From Frankiales bacterium (GTDB taxonomy: Bacteria; Actinomycetota; Actinomycetes; Mycobacteriales; SCTD01): a stretch of 64,000 nt of DNA. The position numbers and the translations under genes were made by a program. The stretch is from contig JAODNQ010000270.1 of the NCBI GenBank assembly GCA_025464695.1, positions 27,674-91,673 of the forward strand, written 5' to 3'. Positions 17,903 to 26,707 of the stretch are shown here, piece after piece (position 1 is the first letter of the stretch; each line of letters begins with the position of its first letter). The notes below the pieces were generated by a model. It worked only from the letters and a program-made list of their open reading frames with translations, had not been told where the DNA came from and did no database searches.

Positions 17903-20026
17903 ATGCCCCGCACCTCCCTCGGCCGCCGTCTCGCGGTCGGTGGCCTGGCCGCGGCCACCGCCGCGTCCGGGCTGGCCCTGGCGGCCTCCTCGGCGTCGGC
18001 CGCCGGCCCCGCCGTCCGCCTCGTCGTGTCCAACCCGCAGTCGGTGGCGGCCGGCTCGTGCGCCGTCTACGCGGTCCGGCTGTTCGCGCAGGACGCCTCC
18101 GCCGCGAGCGACACCCGGACGGTCACGGTCACGCTCACCGAGGCCCCCGCCAGCAGCGCCACCCAGGACGTCGACTTCTGCACGACGACGTCGACCGACA
18201 CCCGCGGCGCGACCACCCCGTCGCTCGGCGGTGCGCGCTACACGAACGCCGACACCGGCTTTGCCCCGTTTGCCTTTGGCTCGAGCACCCAGACCTACAC
18301 GCCCGGCCCGAGCATCACCCCCAACCCGAACCGGGCCGCGAGCGGCGGCACGCCCGACACCGCCGGCAACGCCGACCCGGTGCAGGCCATGGGCAACACC
18401 AACAACCCCTCGGGCGTCGACACCGCCACGTTCACCCCCGTCAACGGCGTCGTGCAGTTCGGCGTCGTCGGGCTGACGGCGGGCGCGGCGACCCTCTCGG
18501 CGTTCGTCGACGGGGCCGGCGGTACGGCCGGCGCAGCCGACCCGGGCGAGATCAGCGGGTCGAGCAGCGTGAGCTTCACCAGCGGCGGTCTGCCGGGCGG
18601 CGTGGCCGTCGGCGACGCCGCCAAGGTCCTCGACGCCGAGCCCGAGACGGGCACCGCCCAGCAGGGGACGGACCAGACGTTCCGGGCCGTCGTCACCAAT
18701 CCCAGCGGCGACACCCTCGCGGGCGTGGTCCCGCAGCTGCGGGTCACGGCGGGCGCCAACGTCGCCGGCGTCGACCAGCAGCGCACCGACTGCGCGGAGA
18801 CGGACAACGACGGCGTCGCCCTCTGCACCTTCCGCGGCGCCAAGACCGGCACCGACGCGCTGACCGTCTTCGTGCAGCAGACGGCCGGCGGCACCGCGAA
18901 CGCGGACGCCACCGAGCCGAAGGACGACATCACCCGCACGACGACGCTCGCCGCCGTCGACGCGCCGCAGGCCCGCTTCCTCGACCTGTCGCCCGCCACC
19001 ACCTTCACGGTGGCCGGGCAGTCGCGCAGCTTCGTCGTCACCGTCACGAGCGCCACCGGCGCGCCGGTGCGGAACGTGTCGGTCGTCGCGAACGAGGACG
19101 GCCCCGGCCGGTTCGTGAACGGGACGTCGAGCACGACCCTGTCCACCGACCTCAACGGGACCGCGACCGCGACGGTAACCACCGTGGCGGGCGAGACCGG
19201 CACCCAGGTCGTCACCGCGACGGTCTTCGACGCCGCCAGCACGCAGTGCACCCAGGCGGCGGGCGCCGGCACCGGCGCGATGGCCACCACCCCGGCCGGC
19301 ACCTGCTCGGACTCCTCGAGCAACCTCGTCGGGCCCGCCCCGAGCCCGTCGCCCTCGGCCTCGCCGTCGGTGTCGCCGTCGTCCTCGTCCTCGCCGAGCC
19401 CGCGGCCCAGCCCGTCCGCGACGGCCACCGTCCCGGTCACCGCGCCGCCGTCCAGCAGCCCGACGCCCGGGACCACTGCCCCCGTCGTCCGGCTGGAGCG
19501 CAGCACGATCACGTCGCAGGAGTCGGTCGGCGTCAGCGCGACGACCTTCCCGGGCGCCGTCGTCGAGCTCCTGGCCTACAGCCGCCCGAGCACGACGTAC
19601 ACGGTCGTCCGTCGCGGTGTGGCCACGCAGTCCGGGACGATCTCGTTCCTGGTCGGCCCGAGCGGCAACACCCGCCTGTTCGTCCGCACCAGGCAGGCCG
19701 ACGGCACGGGCTCCCAGGACAGCGCGAGCGTCGTCCTGACGGTCCGGACCTCGATCAACCTCAAGGTCACCCGGACCGGCACGCGCACCTACCGCTTCAC
19801 CGGCAGCACGCTGCCGAAGCGGGTCAACCAGCTGGTCACCGTCTTCTACCAGGCGCCCGGCGGCAACCGGGTCATCGCGGCCCGCGCCCGCGTCTCGTCC
19901 ACCGGCACCTACAACGTCTCGCGGACGTTCACCGGCGGCGGCACCTTCACCCTGTTCACCGCCACCGGCACGGACATCAACAACGCCGGGAACAACAGCA
20001 ACAGCGTGCGGACCGCCATCCGCTAG
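17903..20026 (+). CDS. Secreted Ig-like protein with conserved C-terminal cassette
   Basis: This predicted exported protein has 707 residues. The ATG at 17903 follows GAGAGGAAC. The signal peptide contains a twin arginine (SLGRRLAVGGLAAATAASGL), although the motif is not a full Tat consensus. Beta-rich units follow, with Big-1-like invasin segments such as DQTFRAVVTNPSGDTLAGV and SFVVTVTSATGAPVRNVSVV. A long Ser/Pro linker (about residues 475-520) leads into the C-terminal cassette shared with its neighbours, starting near VRLERSTITSQESVG. No anchor motif is visible. The gene is flanked by terminators on both sides and is probably monocistronic. Function unknown. Confidence 0.8.
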   Translation: MPRTSLGRRLAVGGLAAATAASGLALAASSASAAGPAVRLVVSNPQSVAAGSCAVYAVRLFAQDASAASDTRTVTVTLTEAPASSATQDVDFCTTTSTDTRGATTPSLGGARYTNADTGFAPFAFGSSTQTYTPGPSITPNPNRAASGGTPDTAGNADPVQAMGNTNNPSGVDTATFTPVNGVVQFGVVGLTAGAATLSAFVDGAGGTAGAADPGEISGSSSVSFTSGGLPGGVAVGDAAKVLDAEPETGTAQQGTDQTFRAVVTNPSGDTLAGVVPQLRVTAGANVAGVDQQRTDCAETDNDGVALCTFRGAKTGTDALTVFVQQTAGGTANADATEPKDDITRTTTLAAVDAPQARFLDLSPATTFTVAGQSRSFVVTVTSATGAPVRNVSVVANEDGPGRFVNGTSSTTLSTDLNGTATATVTTVAGETGTQVVTATVFDAASTQCTQAAGAGTGAMATTPAGTCSDSSSNLVGPAPSPSPSASPSVSPSSSSSPSPRPSPSATATVPVTAPPSSSPTPGTTAPVVRLERSTITSQESVGVSATTFPGAVVELLAYSRPSTTYTVVRRGVATQSGTISFLVGPSGNTRLFVRTRQADGTGSQDSASVVLTVRTSINLKVTRTGTRTYRFTGSTLPKRVNQLVTVFYQAPGGNRVIAARARVSSTGTYNVSRTFTGGGTFTLFTATGTDINNAGNNSNSVRTAIR

Positions 20027-20031
20027 CCCTT

Positions 20032-20069
20032 CGCAGCAGGGGCGTCCGCTCGCGGGTGCCCCTGCTGCG
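20032..20069 (+). terminator. Intrinsic terminator hairpin
   Basis: A perfect 12-bp stem, CGCAGCAGGGGC (20032-20043) with GCCCCTGCTGCG (20058-20069), follows the stop codon of the second secreted paralogue. The bases after it (TCGTTCT) are comparatively T-rich. Confidence 0.8.
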
Positions 20070-20137
20070 TCGTTCTGCCCCGCTGCGTCCCGCGGCGGGT
20101 CACACTGGACGTCCGTCCCTCACCCGCAGGAGAAGCC

Positions 20138-21199
20138 GTGCCTCGTCCTCGCCTCGCGATCGGCCTGGTCGGAGCGCTCGTCGCCGCCACGGTCGCCGCG
20201 TCCGCCACGCCCGCCTCGGCGCAGGTCGTGCCGTCGCCCTCGGCCACTCCGTGCGCCGGTGCCGTCGTGCCCATCCTCGGCGTCTGCATCCCCACCACCC
20301 CGCCGACCGGCCTGCCGCTCCCGACCGGCCTCCCGCTCCCCGGTGGCTCCGCGTCCCCCTCGACGTCGCCCAGCGCCTCCACGAGCCCGACGACCACCGC
20401 CTCCCCCTCGGCCACCGCCGTCCCGTGCGCCGGCCAGGTCATCCCGATCGTCGGCTGCGTGCCGCTGGGCGGCCTGCCTGGCGGGTCCGCGACGCCGGCC
20501 CCGAGCGGTTCCGCCACCCCGGCGCCGTCCCCCACCTGCGGCACGATCGCGCTCCCGGGCATCGGCTGTCTGCCCAACCCCGGTGGTGGCGGCAGCGCCT
20601 CCGCGACCCCGACCGCGTCCACCAGCCCCAGCGGCACCCCCTCGGTGAGCCCGGCCCCGACGACGCCGGTCCCGACCGTCGCCGTCACCCCGAGCATCAT
20701 CACGGCCAAGCAGACGGCGGTCGTGACCGGCAGCGCCCAGCCCGGCGCCACGGTCGAGCTGTTCGCCTACAGCCGCCCGTCGACGACGTACACCCGCGTG
20801 CGCACCGCCGTCGCTGACAGCAACGGCGGGTTCGCCTTCACCGTCGGGCCGAGCGGCAACACGCGCCTCTACGTCACCAGCGGCAGCCAGAACAGCACGT
20901 CCATCGTCCTCACCGTCCGCACCGACCTGAACCTCAAGGTCACCCGCACCGGCACCCGCACCTACCGCTTCACGGGCAGCACGCTGCCGAAGCGCGTCGG
21001 GCAGCTCGTCACGGTGTTCTACGAGAAGCCGGGCGGCACGCGCGTGATCGCCAGCCGCGCCCGCGTCTCGAGCACCGGCACCTACAACGTCACGCGCAGC
21101 TTCGGCAGCGGTGGCACCTTCGACCTGTACACGGGCACCGGCGTCGACAACAACAACGCCGCAGGCACCAGCCCGAAGGTCCGCGCGACCCTGCGCTAG
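20138..21199 (+). CDS. Secreted Pro/Ser-rich protein with conserved C-terminal cassette
   Basis: This is the third and shortest of the tandem paralogues (353 residues), starting with GTG at 20138 after CAGGAG. After a signal peptide (LAIGLVGALVAATVAASATP) the N-terminal half consists of three short Cys-pair units: PCAGAVVPILGVCIP, PCAGQVIPIVGCVP and CGTIALPGIGCLP. They are separated by Ser/Pro/Thr linkers. The C-terminal 177 residues are the shared cassette. Because almost nothing else is present, this gene suggests the cassette is an independent module. The short Cys units look like repeated disulphide-closed loops. Function unknown; secretion is well supported. Confidence 0.8.
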   Translation: MPRPRLAIGLVGALVAATVAASATPASAQVVPSPSATPCAGAVVPILGVCIPTTPPTGLPLPTGLPLPGGSASPSTSPSASTSPTTTASPSATAVPCAGQVIPIVGCVPLGGLPGGSATPAPSGSATPAPSPTCGTIALPGIGCLPNPGGGGSASATPTASTSPSGTPSVSPAPTTPVPTVAVTPSIITAKQTAVVTGSAQPGATVELFAYSRPSTTYTRVRTAVADSNGGFAFTVGPSGNTRLYVTSGSQNSTSIVLTVRTDLNLKVTRTGTRTYRFTGSTLPKRVGQLVTVFYEKPGGTRVIASRARVSSTGTYNVTRSFGSGGTFDLYTGTGVDNNNAAGTSPKVRATLR

Positions 21200-21205
21200 C
21201 CCGAC

Positions 21206-21240
21206 CCGGAGGGGCGGTCCCTGCGGGGCCGCCCCTCCGG
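21206..21240 (+). terminator. Intrinsic terminator hairpin
   Basis: A perfect 12-bp stem, CCGGAGGGGCGG (21206-21217) with CCGCCCCTCCGG (21229-21240), lies seven bases after the stop codon of the third secreted paralogue. Confidence 0.8.
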
Positions 21241-21285
21241 CGTGCCCGGGCGGCATGCCCGGTCCGGAGCGAGCGTTGTCCCGGC

Positions 21286-22209
21286 GTGACCCTCCTGCAG
21301 CGCCCCGGTGCCGTCCCCGCCGACCCGCCCGACGCCGGCGCGGTCTCCCACTACGGCGACCCCTACCGCGAGCAGCGGCTGCTCGAGGCGGGCGAGGCGC
21401 TCGTGGACCTGTCGCACCACGACGTCGTCCGCGTCGACGGGCCGGACCGGCTGACCTGGCTGCACTCCCTGCTGTCGCAGCACGTGCTCGCCCTCGGCCC
21501 CGTGCCCGTCGAGGGGCTGGTGCTGTCCCCGCAGGGTCACGTCGAGCACCACCTGACGCTGCAGGACGACGGCGAGGCCACCTGGATCGTCGTCGAGCCC
21601 GGCACCGGTCCCGCGCTCGTCGCCTTCCTGCAGAAGATGCAGTTCATGATGCGGGTGTCTGTCGAGGCGTCTCCCGCCCGGGTCTGGACCTCGCAGGGGC
21701 TGCTCTCCCCGGAGGAGCTCGCCGCCTACGACGGTCCTGTTGCGGGCGTCCTGGCCTGGGAGGCCCTGCGGGTCGCCGCCCGTCGTCCCCGCCTCGGCCT
21801 CGACACGGACCACCGGACGCTGCCGCACGAGGTCGGCTGGCTGAGCCGGGCCGTCCACCTCGACAAGGGCTGCTACCGCGGGCAGGAGACGGTCGCCCGC
21901 GTGCACAACCTCGGCCGGCCGCCGCGCCGCCTGGTGCTGCTGCACCTCGACGGCAGCGACAGCGAGCTGCCGGTGCACGGCGCGCCCGTGCTGCTGGGGG
22001 AGCGGGAGGTCGGCTTCGTCGGCTCGGCCGCCCGGCACCACGAGCTCGGTCCGATCGCGCTCGCGCTGGTCAAGCGCCAGGTCCCCGACGACGCCGACCT
22101 CGTGGCCGGCGGGGTGGCTGCAGCCGTCGACCCGGCGGCGCCCGACGACGTCCCGGAGTCGCCCGCGCGGGCTGCCGCAGCGGCGCGGGCAGGCCTGCTC
22201 CGCTTCTGA
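21286..22209 (+). CDS. ygfZ: YgfZ/GcvT-type folate-binding iron-sulfur repair protein
   Basis: This cytoplasmic protein of 307 residues belongs to the YgfZ family, which resembles the glycine-cleavage T protein, binds folate and supports maintenance of certain Fe-S enzymes. The diagnostic KGCYxGQE motif is present as HLDKGCYRGQETVARVHNLG. The N-terminus has ALVDLSHHDVVRVDGPDRLTWL, the usual start of the fold. The GTG at 21286 is the only start close to the family's N-terminus. The Fur gene lies upstream on the same strand, with the three secreted paralogues between them; in many actinobacteria ygfZ, fur and the pabC-like gene are neighbours, so the paralogue cluster may have been inserted there. 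Confidence 0.87.
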   Translation: MTLLQRPGAVPADPPDAGAVSHYGDPYREQRLLEAGEALVDLSHHDVVRVDGPDRLTWLHSLLSQHVLALGPVPVEGLVLSPQGHVEHHLTLQDDGEATWIVVEPGTGPALVAFLQKMQFMMRVSVEASPARVWTSQGLLSPEELAAYDGPVAGVLAWEALRVAARRPRLGLDTDHRTLPHEVGWLSRAVHLDKGCYRGQETVARVHNLGRPPRRLVLLHLDGSDSELPVHGAPVLLGEREVGFVGSAARHHELGPIALALVKRQVPDDADLVAGGVAAAVDPAAPDDVPESPARAAAAARAGLLRF

Positions 22210-22317
22210 CGGCGGGGCTGCAGCTGCGGCTTCCCGACCTGTCTGTGCCGCGGGGACCGCTGGGTGTAGCGGTAGGCCCCGTCGCTGGCCTCCCGTCAGA
22301 GCGCACCGCTCCAGTCG

Positions 22318-25035
22318 TCAGCTCCGGCTGAACAGGCCCTTGCGCTTCTTGCTCGCCGCAGAGCCGGCCGCCGGCCGGGTGGGTGCCTGCGAGGGGGGTC
22401 GGACGGGCGGGGGCGGCGGCGGGTCGTCGTCGAGCCCGAGCGAGGACAGCTCGCGCAGCAGGGACGCCGTGTCGGTCTCCTGGGCGGCCCAGGGCTGCTG
22501 CCAGTCCGCCTCGTCGATCGGCTCCGGACCCGGCTCGGGTGCGGCCTCGGGCTCCGGGGCGGTCTCGGCGGTGGCCCGCAGCTCCGCGAACGCCGCGAAG
22601 GCCTGCTCGTGGTCGACGGGCTGCGCGGGTGGCGCGCTCTCGAGCGCGGCCATCTCGTCGGCAAGGGCGCGGGCCTGCTCCTCGGCGCGCTGCTGCTCGA
22701 GCCGCTGCTGCTCCTCGGCGTGGGCACGGGCCTCCGCCTCGTCGGCGAGGGCCTGAGCCTCGGCCCGGGCCTCGGCGTGGCGCTGGGCCTCAAGCTGGGC
22801 CTCGAGCTGGGCCTCGGCCTGGAGCCGCTGCTGCTCCGCGAGGTACTGCGCTTCGGCCTGCTGCTGGGCGGCCTGCTGGGCCTCGAACTGCTGGCGCTGC
22901 TCGTCCGCGAGGCGCTGGGCTTCCGCGTGCTGCCGCTGCTCCTCGGCGAGGCGCTGCTGCTCCGCGTGGTGCGCTGCCTCGGCCTGCTGGCGCTGCTCGT
23001 CCGCGCGGCGCTGGGCCTCCGCGTGCTGGCGCTGCTCCTCGGCGAGGCGCTGGGCTTCCGCGTGCTGGCGCTGCTCCTCGGCGAGGCGCTCGGCCTCCCG
23101 GCGTCGCTCCTCCTCGATCGCCAGTCGGAGTGCCTCGGCCGCGCGGGCCTGCTCGGCCCGCTCCGCCTCGAGCTGGGCGCGCTCGGCGGCAGCCGCCTCG
23201 GCCGCCGCGCGCTCGGCCTCGAGCCGCGCGTGCTCCTCGGCCGCGGCCTGCTCGGCTGCCTGCCGCTCGGCAGCGAGGCGCTCCGCCTCGAGCCGTGCCT
23301 GCTCCGCCGCGTGACGCTCCGCCTCGAGCTGCGCCTGTGCTTCCGCGGCCGCCTGCTCCGCGGCGAGTCGCTCTGCAGCGAGCCGCTCGGCCTCGACCCG
23401 TGCCTGCTCGGCTGCCTGGCGCTCGGCCTCGAGCCGTGCCTGCTCCTCCGCGGCGGCACGCTCCGCCTCGAGTCGTGCCTGCTCTGCCGCTGCGCGCTCT
23501 GCCTCGAGTCGTGCCTGCTCGGTGGCTGCCTGCTCCGCAGCGCGCTCGGCGTCCCGTCGTGCCGCTTCCTCGACCGCAGCCTGCTCAGCCGCAGCCTGCT
23601 CGGCGGCGATCCGCTCGGCCTCGAGCCGTGCCTGCGCCGCCGCTGCCTGCTCTGCGGCAGCGCGCTCGGCGTCCAGCCGTGCCTGCTCCTCCGCGGCCGC
23701 CTGCTCCGCCGCGACGCGCTCAGCCTCGACCCGCGCCTGCTCCGCCGCGACGCGCTCGGCCTCGAGCCGCGCCTGCTCCGCTGCTGCGGCCACCGCCGCA
23801 GCCCGCTCGGCCTCGACCCGCTCGGCCTCGATCCGCGCCGCCTCGCGTGCCTGCTGCAGGTCCACCACCGGCGCCACGTGGTCGGCGTCGTGCTTCGCGT
23901 CGGCCTCCTGCTGCGCCGCGAGCCGTCCCGCCTCGAGGTCGGCCTGCGCGGCGGCCAGCTCCGCGGCGTCGCGCGAGCGGCGTCGTCGGTCGCGCTCGGT
24001 CTTCTCCGCTCGGGCCTGCTCGGCGGCGAGCTGCTCCGGCGTCTTCCCGGGCTTCTTGCGGGCGGGCACGGTGAAGGCGTCCTCGGCCGTGGGTGCCGGC
24101 CCGAGCAGCGCGGACAGGGCGGCCGACACCTGGTCGAGCGGGTCGGCCGAGGGCTCCCGCAGGGCCGAGCTGATGAGCGCGGCGACGTCGACAGGAGCAG
24201 GAGCAGGAGCAGGTTCCGCGACGGGCTCAGCCGGGGCGGGTGCGAAGGCCGCCGTCAGCCGGGACGCGAGGTCGCCGGGCAGGAAGGAGCGGGCGGGCTC
24301 GTCGGGAGCGGGCTCGGCGAGTGCCTCCGGGGTCGAGACGTCGACCAGGCCGGCCTCGACCAGCTCGCAGACCGTCTGACCGGCCTCGTAGAGCGTGAAC
24401 CCGCAGTCGCGGGCGAGCTCCGACACGGTCCTGACGCCGTCGACCTTGCACAGCAGTGACCATGCGTCGGGTCCGACGGTGGTCTCCGACGACGCTCCGC
24501 CGGAGGCGGAGAGCACAGGGACGGCGTCCGGGCCGTCGACAACGGCGACGATCGAGGACCACGAGGCCGTGCGGTGGGCGACGGCGGCGAGCAGGGTGGG
24601 GACGTCGACGGGCGGGGCGACGTCCTCGCGGGTGCGCTCGTTGGGGCGGAAGCGCCAGGTGCCGGCGGACCAGCCGACGAGGTCGCAGGTGGCGGCGAGG
24701 ACCTGCTCGTGGACGAAGGCCTCGACGACCTCCTGGTCCACGTAGCCCAGGTGCACGAGCAGCTCACCGAGCCGCCAGCCCTGGAGCTCGGTGCGCTGCG
24801 CCTCGAGCGCCTCGGCGAGGGCCTCGGGCGCGAGGGTGCCGCTGCTGACGAGCCGGCTGCCGAGCTGGGGGCGGCGTCCGGGGACGAGGACCGCGTAGAC
24901 CGACCCGCCGCGCAGGTAGACCTTCGCCTCCTCGCCGACCGGGTCGACGACGCGCAGGCAGCCGCTCGCAGCGCCACCCGACAGCTGTCCGAGCACGTCG
25001 AGGAGCGGCGTGACGGCGAGGTCGCCCTTGAGCAC
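22318..25035 (-). CDS. DUF4388 (PATAN) protein with very long coiled coil
   Basis: This protein has 905 residues. The GTG at 25035 follows a strong ribosome binding site (AGGAGGTCGCGCA). Residues 1-100 form a DUF4388/PATAN domain (LLDVLGQLSGGAASGCLRVV and VYLRGGSVYAVLVPGRRPQ). A second copy-like or winged-helix segment follows (WSLLCKVDGVRTVSELARDC, about 225-290). Residues about 385-800 are an almost uninterrupted Glu/Ala/Arg/Gln-rich coiled coil built from 11-residue-type repeats. The C-terminus is Pro-rich and ends in a basic KKRKGLFSRS. There is no signal peptide or membrane segment. DUF4388 domains accompany signalling proteins in other bacteria; a cytoskeletal or scaffold function is inference. 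It diverges from rsiG. Confidence 0.8.
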   Translation of the reverse strand: MLKGDLAVTPLLDVLGQLSGGAASGCLRVVDPVGEEAKVYLRGGSVYAVLVPGRRPQLGSRLVSSGTLAPEALAEALEAQRTELQGWRLGELLVHLGYVDQEVVEAFVHEQVLAATCDLVGWSAGTWRFRPNERTREDVAPPVDVPTLLAAVAHRTASWSSIVAVVDGPDAVPVLSASGGASSETTVGPDAWSLLCKVDGVRTVSELARDCGFTLYEAGQTVCELVEAGLVDVSTPEALAEPAPDEPARSFLPGDLASRLTAAFAPAPAEPVAEPAPAPAPVDVAALISSALREPSADPLDQVSAALSALLGPAPTAEDAFTVPARKKPGKTPEQLAAEQARAEKTERDRRRRSRDAAELAAAQADLEAGRLAAQQEADAKHDADHVAPVVDLQQAREAARIEAERVEAERAAAVAAAAEQARLEAERVAAEQARVEAERVAAEQAAAEEQARLDAERAAAEQAAAAQARLEAERIAAEQAAAEQAAVEEAARRDAERAAEQAATEQARLEAERAAAEQARLEAERAAAEEQARLEAERQAAEQARVEAERLAAERLAAEQAAAEAQAQLEAERHAAEQARLEAERLAAERQAAEQAAAEEHARLEAERAAAEAAAAERAQLEAERAEQARAAEALRLAIEEERRREAERLAEEQRQHAEAQRLAEEQRQHAEAQRRADEQRQQAEAAHHAEQQRLAEEQRQHAEAQRLADEQRQQFEAQQAAQQQAEAQYLAEQQRLQAEAQLEAQLEAQRHAEARAEAQALADEAEARAHAEEQQRLEQQRAEEQARALADEMAALESAPPAQPVDHEQAFAAFAELRATAETAPEPEAAPEPGPEPIDEADWQQPWAAQETDTASLLRELSSLGLDDDPPPPPPVRPPSQAPTRPAAGSAASKKRKGLFSRS
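22640..23870 (-). repeat. Coding tandem repeats of the coiled-coil gene
   Basis: The DNA is built from degenerate 33-bp-type units encoding variations of EARLEAERAAAEQA, about 35-40 in a row. The repeats are diverged, not identical, so the array looks old rather than freshly expanded. Such an array is prone to length variation between strains and to assembly error. Confidence 0.75.
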
Positions 25036-25196
25036 TGCGCGACCTCCTGTCGTCGTCCCGGCTGTACCTGGACTCTCGGCAGCAACACGGGGCGTATTGA
25101 GCCGGACGGCGCAACCTGTCCGGCCCACGCGGCGTGTCGGCGGGGTCTGACACCATGTCCGTGCCAGCCCGTGCACGACCGACCGAGGAGCAGCGT

Positions 25197-25754
25197 GTGA
25201 CAGCCGAGGACACGCCGGTGAAGGGCACCCGCCGCATCGACCGGGTGCTCGCCGAGGACTTCCTCGCCGGGCTCGGCGACGCCCCCCTCGAGGACGTCCG
25301 GGCGCTGCGCGGCGAGGCCGAGCAGGAGGAGGTCGACCTCTCCTACCTGCGGCGCCTCATCCAGGGCCGGCTCGACGTCCTGCGGGCCGAGCTCAACCGC
25401 CGCGAGGGCAGCGGCAAGAACCTCGTCGAGGACCTCGCCGGCATCCTGGCCGACGAGCCGCGCAGCCCTGCCCGCGGCCTGGGCCGGCACAGCGCGCTGG
25501 AGCCGAGCCGCGTCGACAGCCACCGCCGGTACGTCGAGGCGCTGGTGGCCGACGTCGACCTGTCCGACGTGAGCGCCCGCACGCCTGACGACCTCGCCCA
25601 CGCCATGCGCGTGCTCAGCGAGGAGGAGCAGAAGCTCTCCGCGAAGCGCCGCGACGTGCAGCAGGTGATGGACGCCTGCAGCGCGGAGATCACCCGACGC
25701 TACCGCGACGGCGAGGCCGACGTGTCGGCGCTGCTGTCCGAGGGCCCCGCCTGA
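25197..25754 (+). CDS. rsiG: RsiG-like c-di-GMP-binding anti-sigma factor
   Basis: This helical protein of 185 residues matches RsiG, which holds sporulation sigma factor WhiG inactive when loaded with c-di-GMP. The published signature E(X)3S(X)2R(X)3Q(X)3D occurs twice without exception: E45-S49-R52-Q56-D60 (EVDLSYLRRLIQGRLD) and E144-S148-R151-Q155-D159 (EQKLSAKRRDVQQVMD). Two copies in one chain is the Streptomyces-type arrangement, able to bind a c-di-GMP dimer as a monomer. The GTG at 25197 is preceded by GAGGAG. The gene overlaps the asparaginase gene downstream and diverges from the DUF4388 gene. WhiG itself is not in the window. Confidence 0.88.
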   Translation: MTAEDTPVKGTRRIDRVLAEDFLAGLGDAPLEDVRALRGEAEQEEVDLSYLRRLIQGRLDVLRAELNRREGSGKNLVEDLAGILADEPRSPARGLGRHSALEPSRVDSHRRYVEALVADVDLSDVSARTPDDLAHAMRVLSEEEQKLSAKRRDVQQVMDACSAEITRRYRDGEADVSALLSEGPA

Positions 25755-26707
25755 ACCTGCGCGCCGGGCTGCCGGTCCTCGCGGAGGTCGTCCGCTCGGG
25801 GTACGTCGAGGGCAGCCACGCGGGCAGCGTGGTCGTGCTGCGGTCCGACGGCACGACGCCGCTGGCCCTGGGTGACCTCGCGCGACCGGTCTTCCCCCGC
25901 AGCTCGAACAAGCCGCTGCAGGCCGTCGGGCTGCTGCGCGAGGGCTGGGTCCCGGGCGGCAGCCGCGAGCTCGCCCTGGCGACGGCGTCGCACAGCGGCG
26001 AGCCCGTCCACCTCGACGTCGTGCGCGGGATGCTGCGCGACGTCGGCGAGCAGGCGCTCGGCTGCCCGCCGATGCTGCCGCTGTCCGACGACGCCGCCTA
26101 CGCGCTGCTGGCCTCGGGCGGCACGGCGACGTCGCTGACGATGAACTGCTCGGGCAAGCACGCGGCGATGCTGCAGGCCTGCCGGCAGCGCGGCTGGCCG
26201 ACCGACGGCTACCTCGACGACGCCCACCCCCTGCAGGTCGCCCTCACGGCGGCGGTCGGGGAGCTGGCGGGCGAGCAGGTGCTCCACGTGGCGGTCGACG
26301 GGTGCGGCGCTCCGCAGCACGCGCTCACGCTGCCGGGCCTCGCCCGGGCGTTCCTGCGGCTGGTCAAGGCCGACGAGGGGACGCCGGAGCGGCGGGTCGC
26401 CGACGCGATGCGCACGCACCCGCACCTCGTGGGCGGCACCGGCCGCGACGTCACCGCGCTCATGGAGACCGTGCCGGGCCTGCTGGCCAAGGACGGCGCC
26501 GAGGGCGTCTACGCCGTGGCGCTGCCCGGGGTCGGGGCGGTCGCGCTCAAGGTCGAGGACGGCGCGGCGCGGGCCCGGCTGCCCGTCCTGGCGGCGGCCC
26601 TGCAGGTGCTCGGGGTCGACGTCGGGGCGCTGGGGGAGGTGCCCGTGCTGGGCGGCGGCCGCGTGGTCGGCGTCGTCCGGGCGACCGCGGTGATGAGCGC
26701 TCCGTGA
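25751..26707 (+). CDS. Type II asparaginase (PF06089 family)
   Basis: This protein of 318 residues belongs to the asparaginase family that starts with VLAEVVRSGYVEGSHAGSVV, a segment fully present here. Other family segments are PRSSNKPLQAVGLL, ATASHSGEPVHLDVVRGML and MNCSGKHAAMLQACRQRGWP. The reaction would be hydrolysis of L-asparagine to aspartate and ammonia in the cytoplasm; this family is less well characterised than classical asparaginases. To include the conserved N-terminus the start must lie at or very near CTG 25751, which overlaps the rsiG stop as CTGA. The first GTG (25829) would cut off the family N-terminus. It is probably translationally coupled to rsiG. Confidence 0.85.
   Translation: MNLRAGLPVLAEVVRSGYVEGSHAGSVVVLRSDGTTPLALGDLARPVFPRSSNKPLQAVGLLREGWVPGGSRELALATASHSGEPVHLDVVRGMLRDVGEQALGCPPMLPLSDDAAYALLASGGTATSLTMNCSGKHAAMLQACRQRGWPTDGYLDDAHPLQVALTAAVGELAGEQVLHVAVDGCGAPQHALTLPGLARAFLRLVKADEGTPERRVADAMRTHPHLVGGTGRDVTALMETVPGLLAKDGAEGVYAVALPGVGAVALKVEDGAARARLPVLAAALQVLGVDVGALGEVPVLGGGRVVGVVRATAVMSAP

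Noticed and set aside
22609..24459. Leucine-rich 616-residue frame antisense to the coiled-coil gene
   Set aside because: It arises from the GAG/GCC-rich repeats read backwards and has no start signal. The sense frame has a DUF4388 domain and a strong ribosome binding site.
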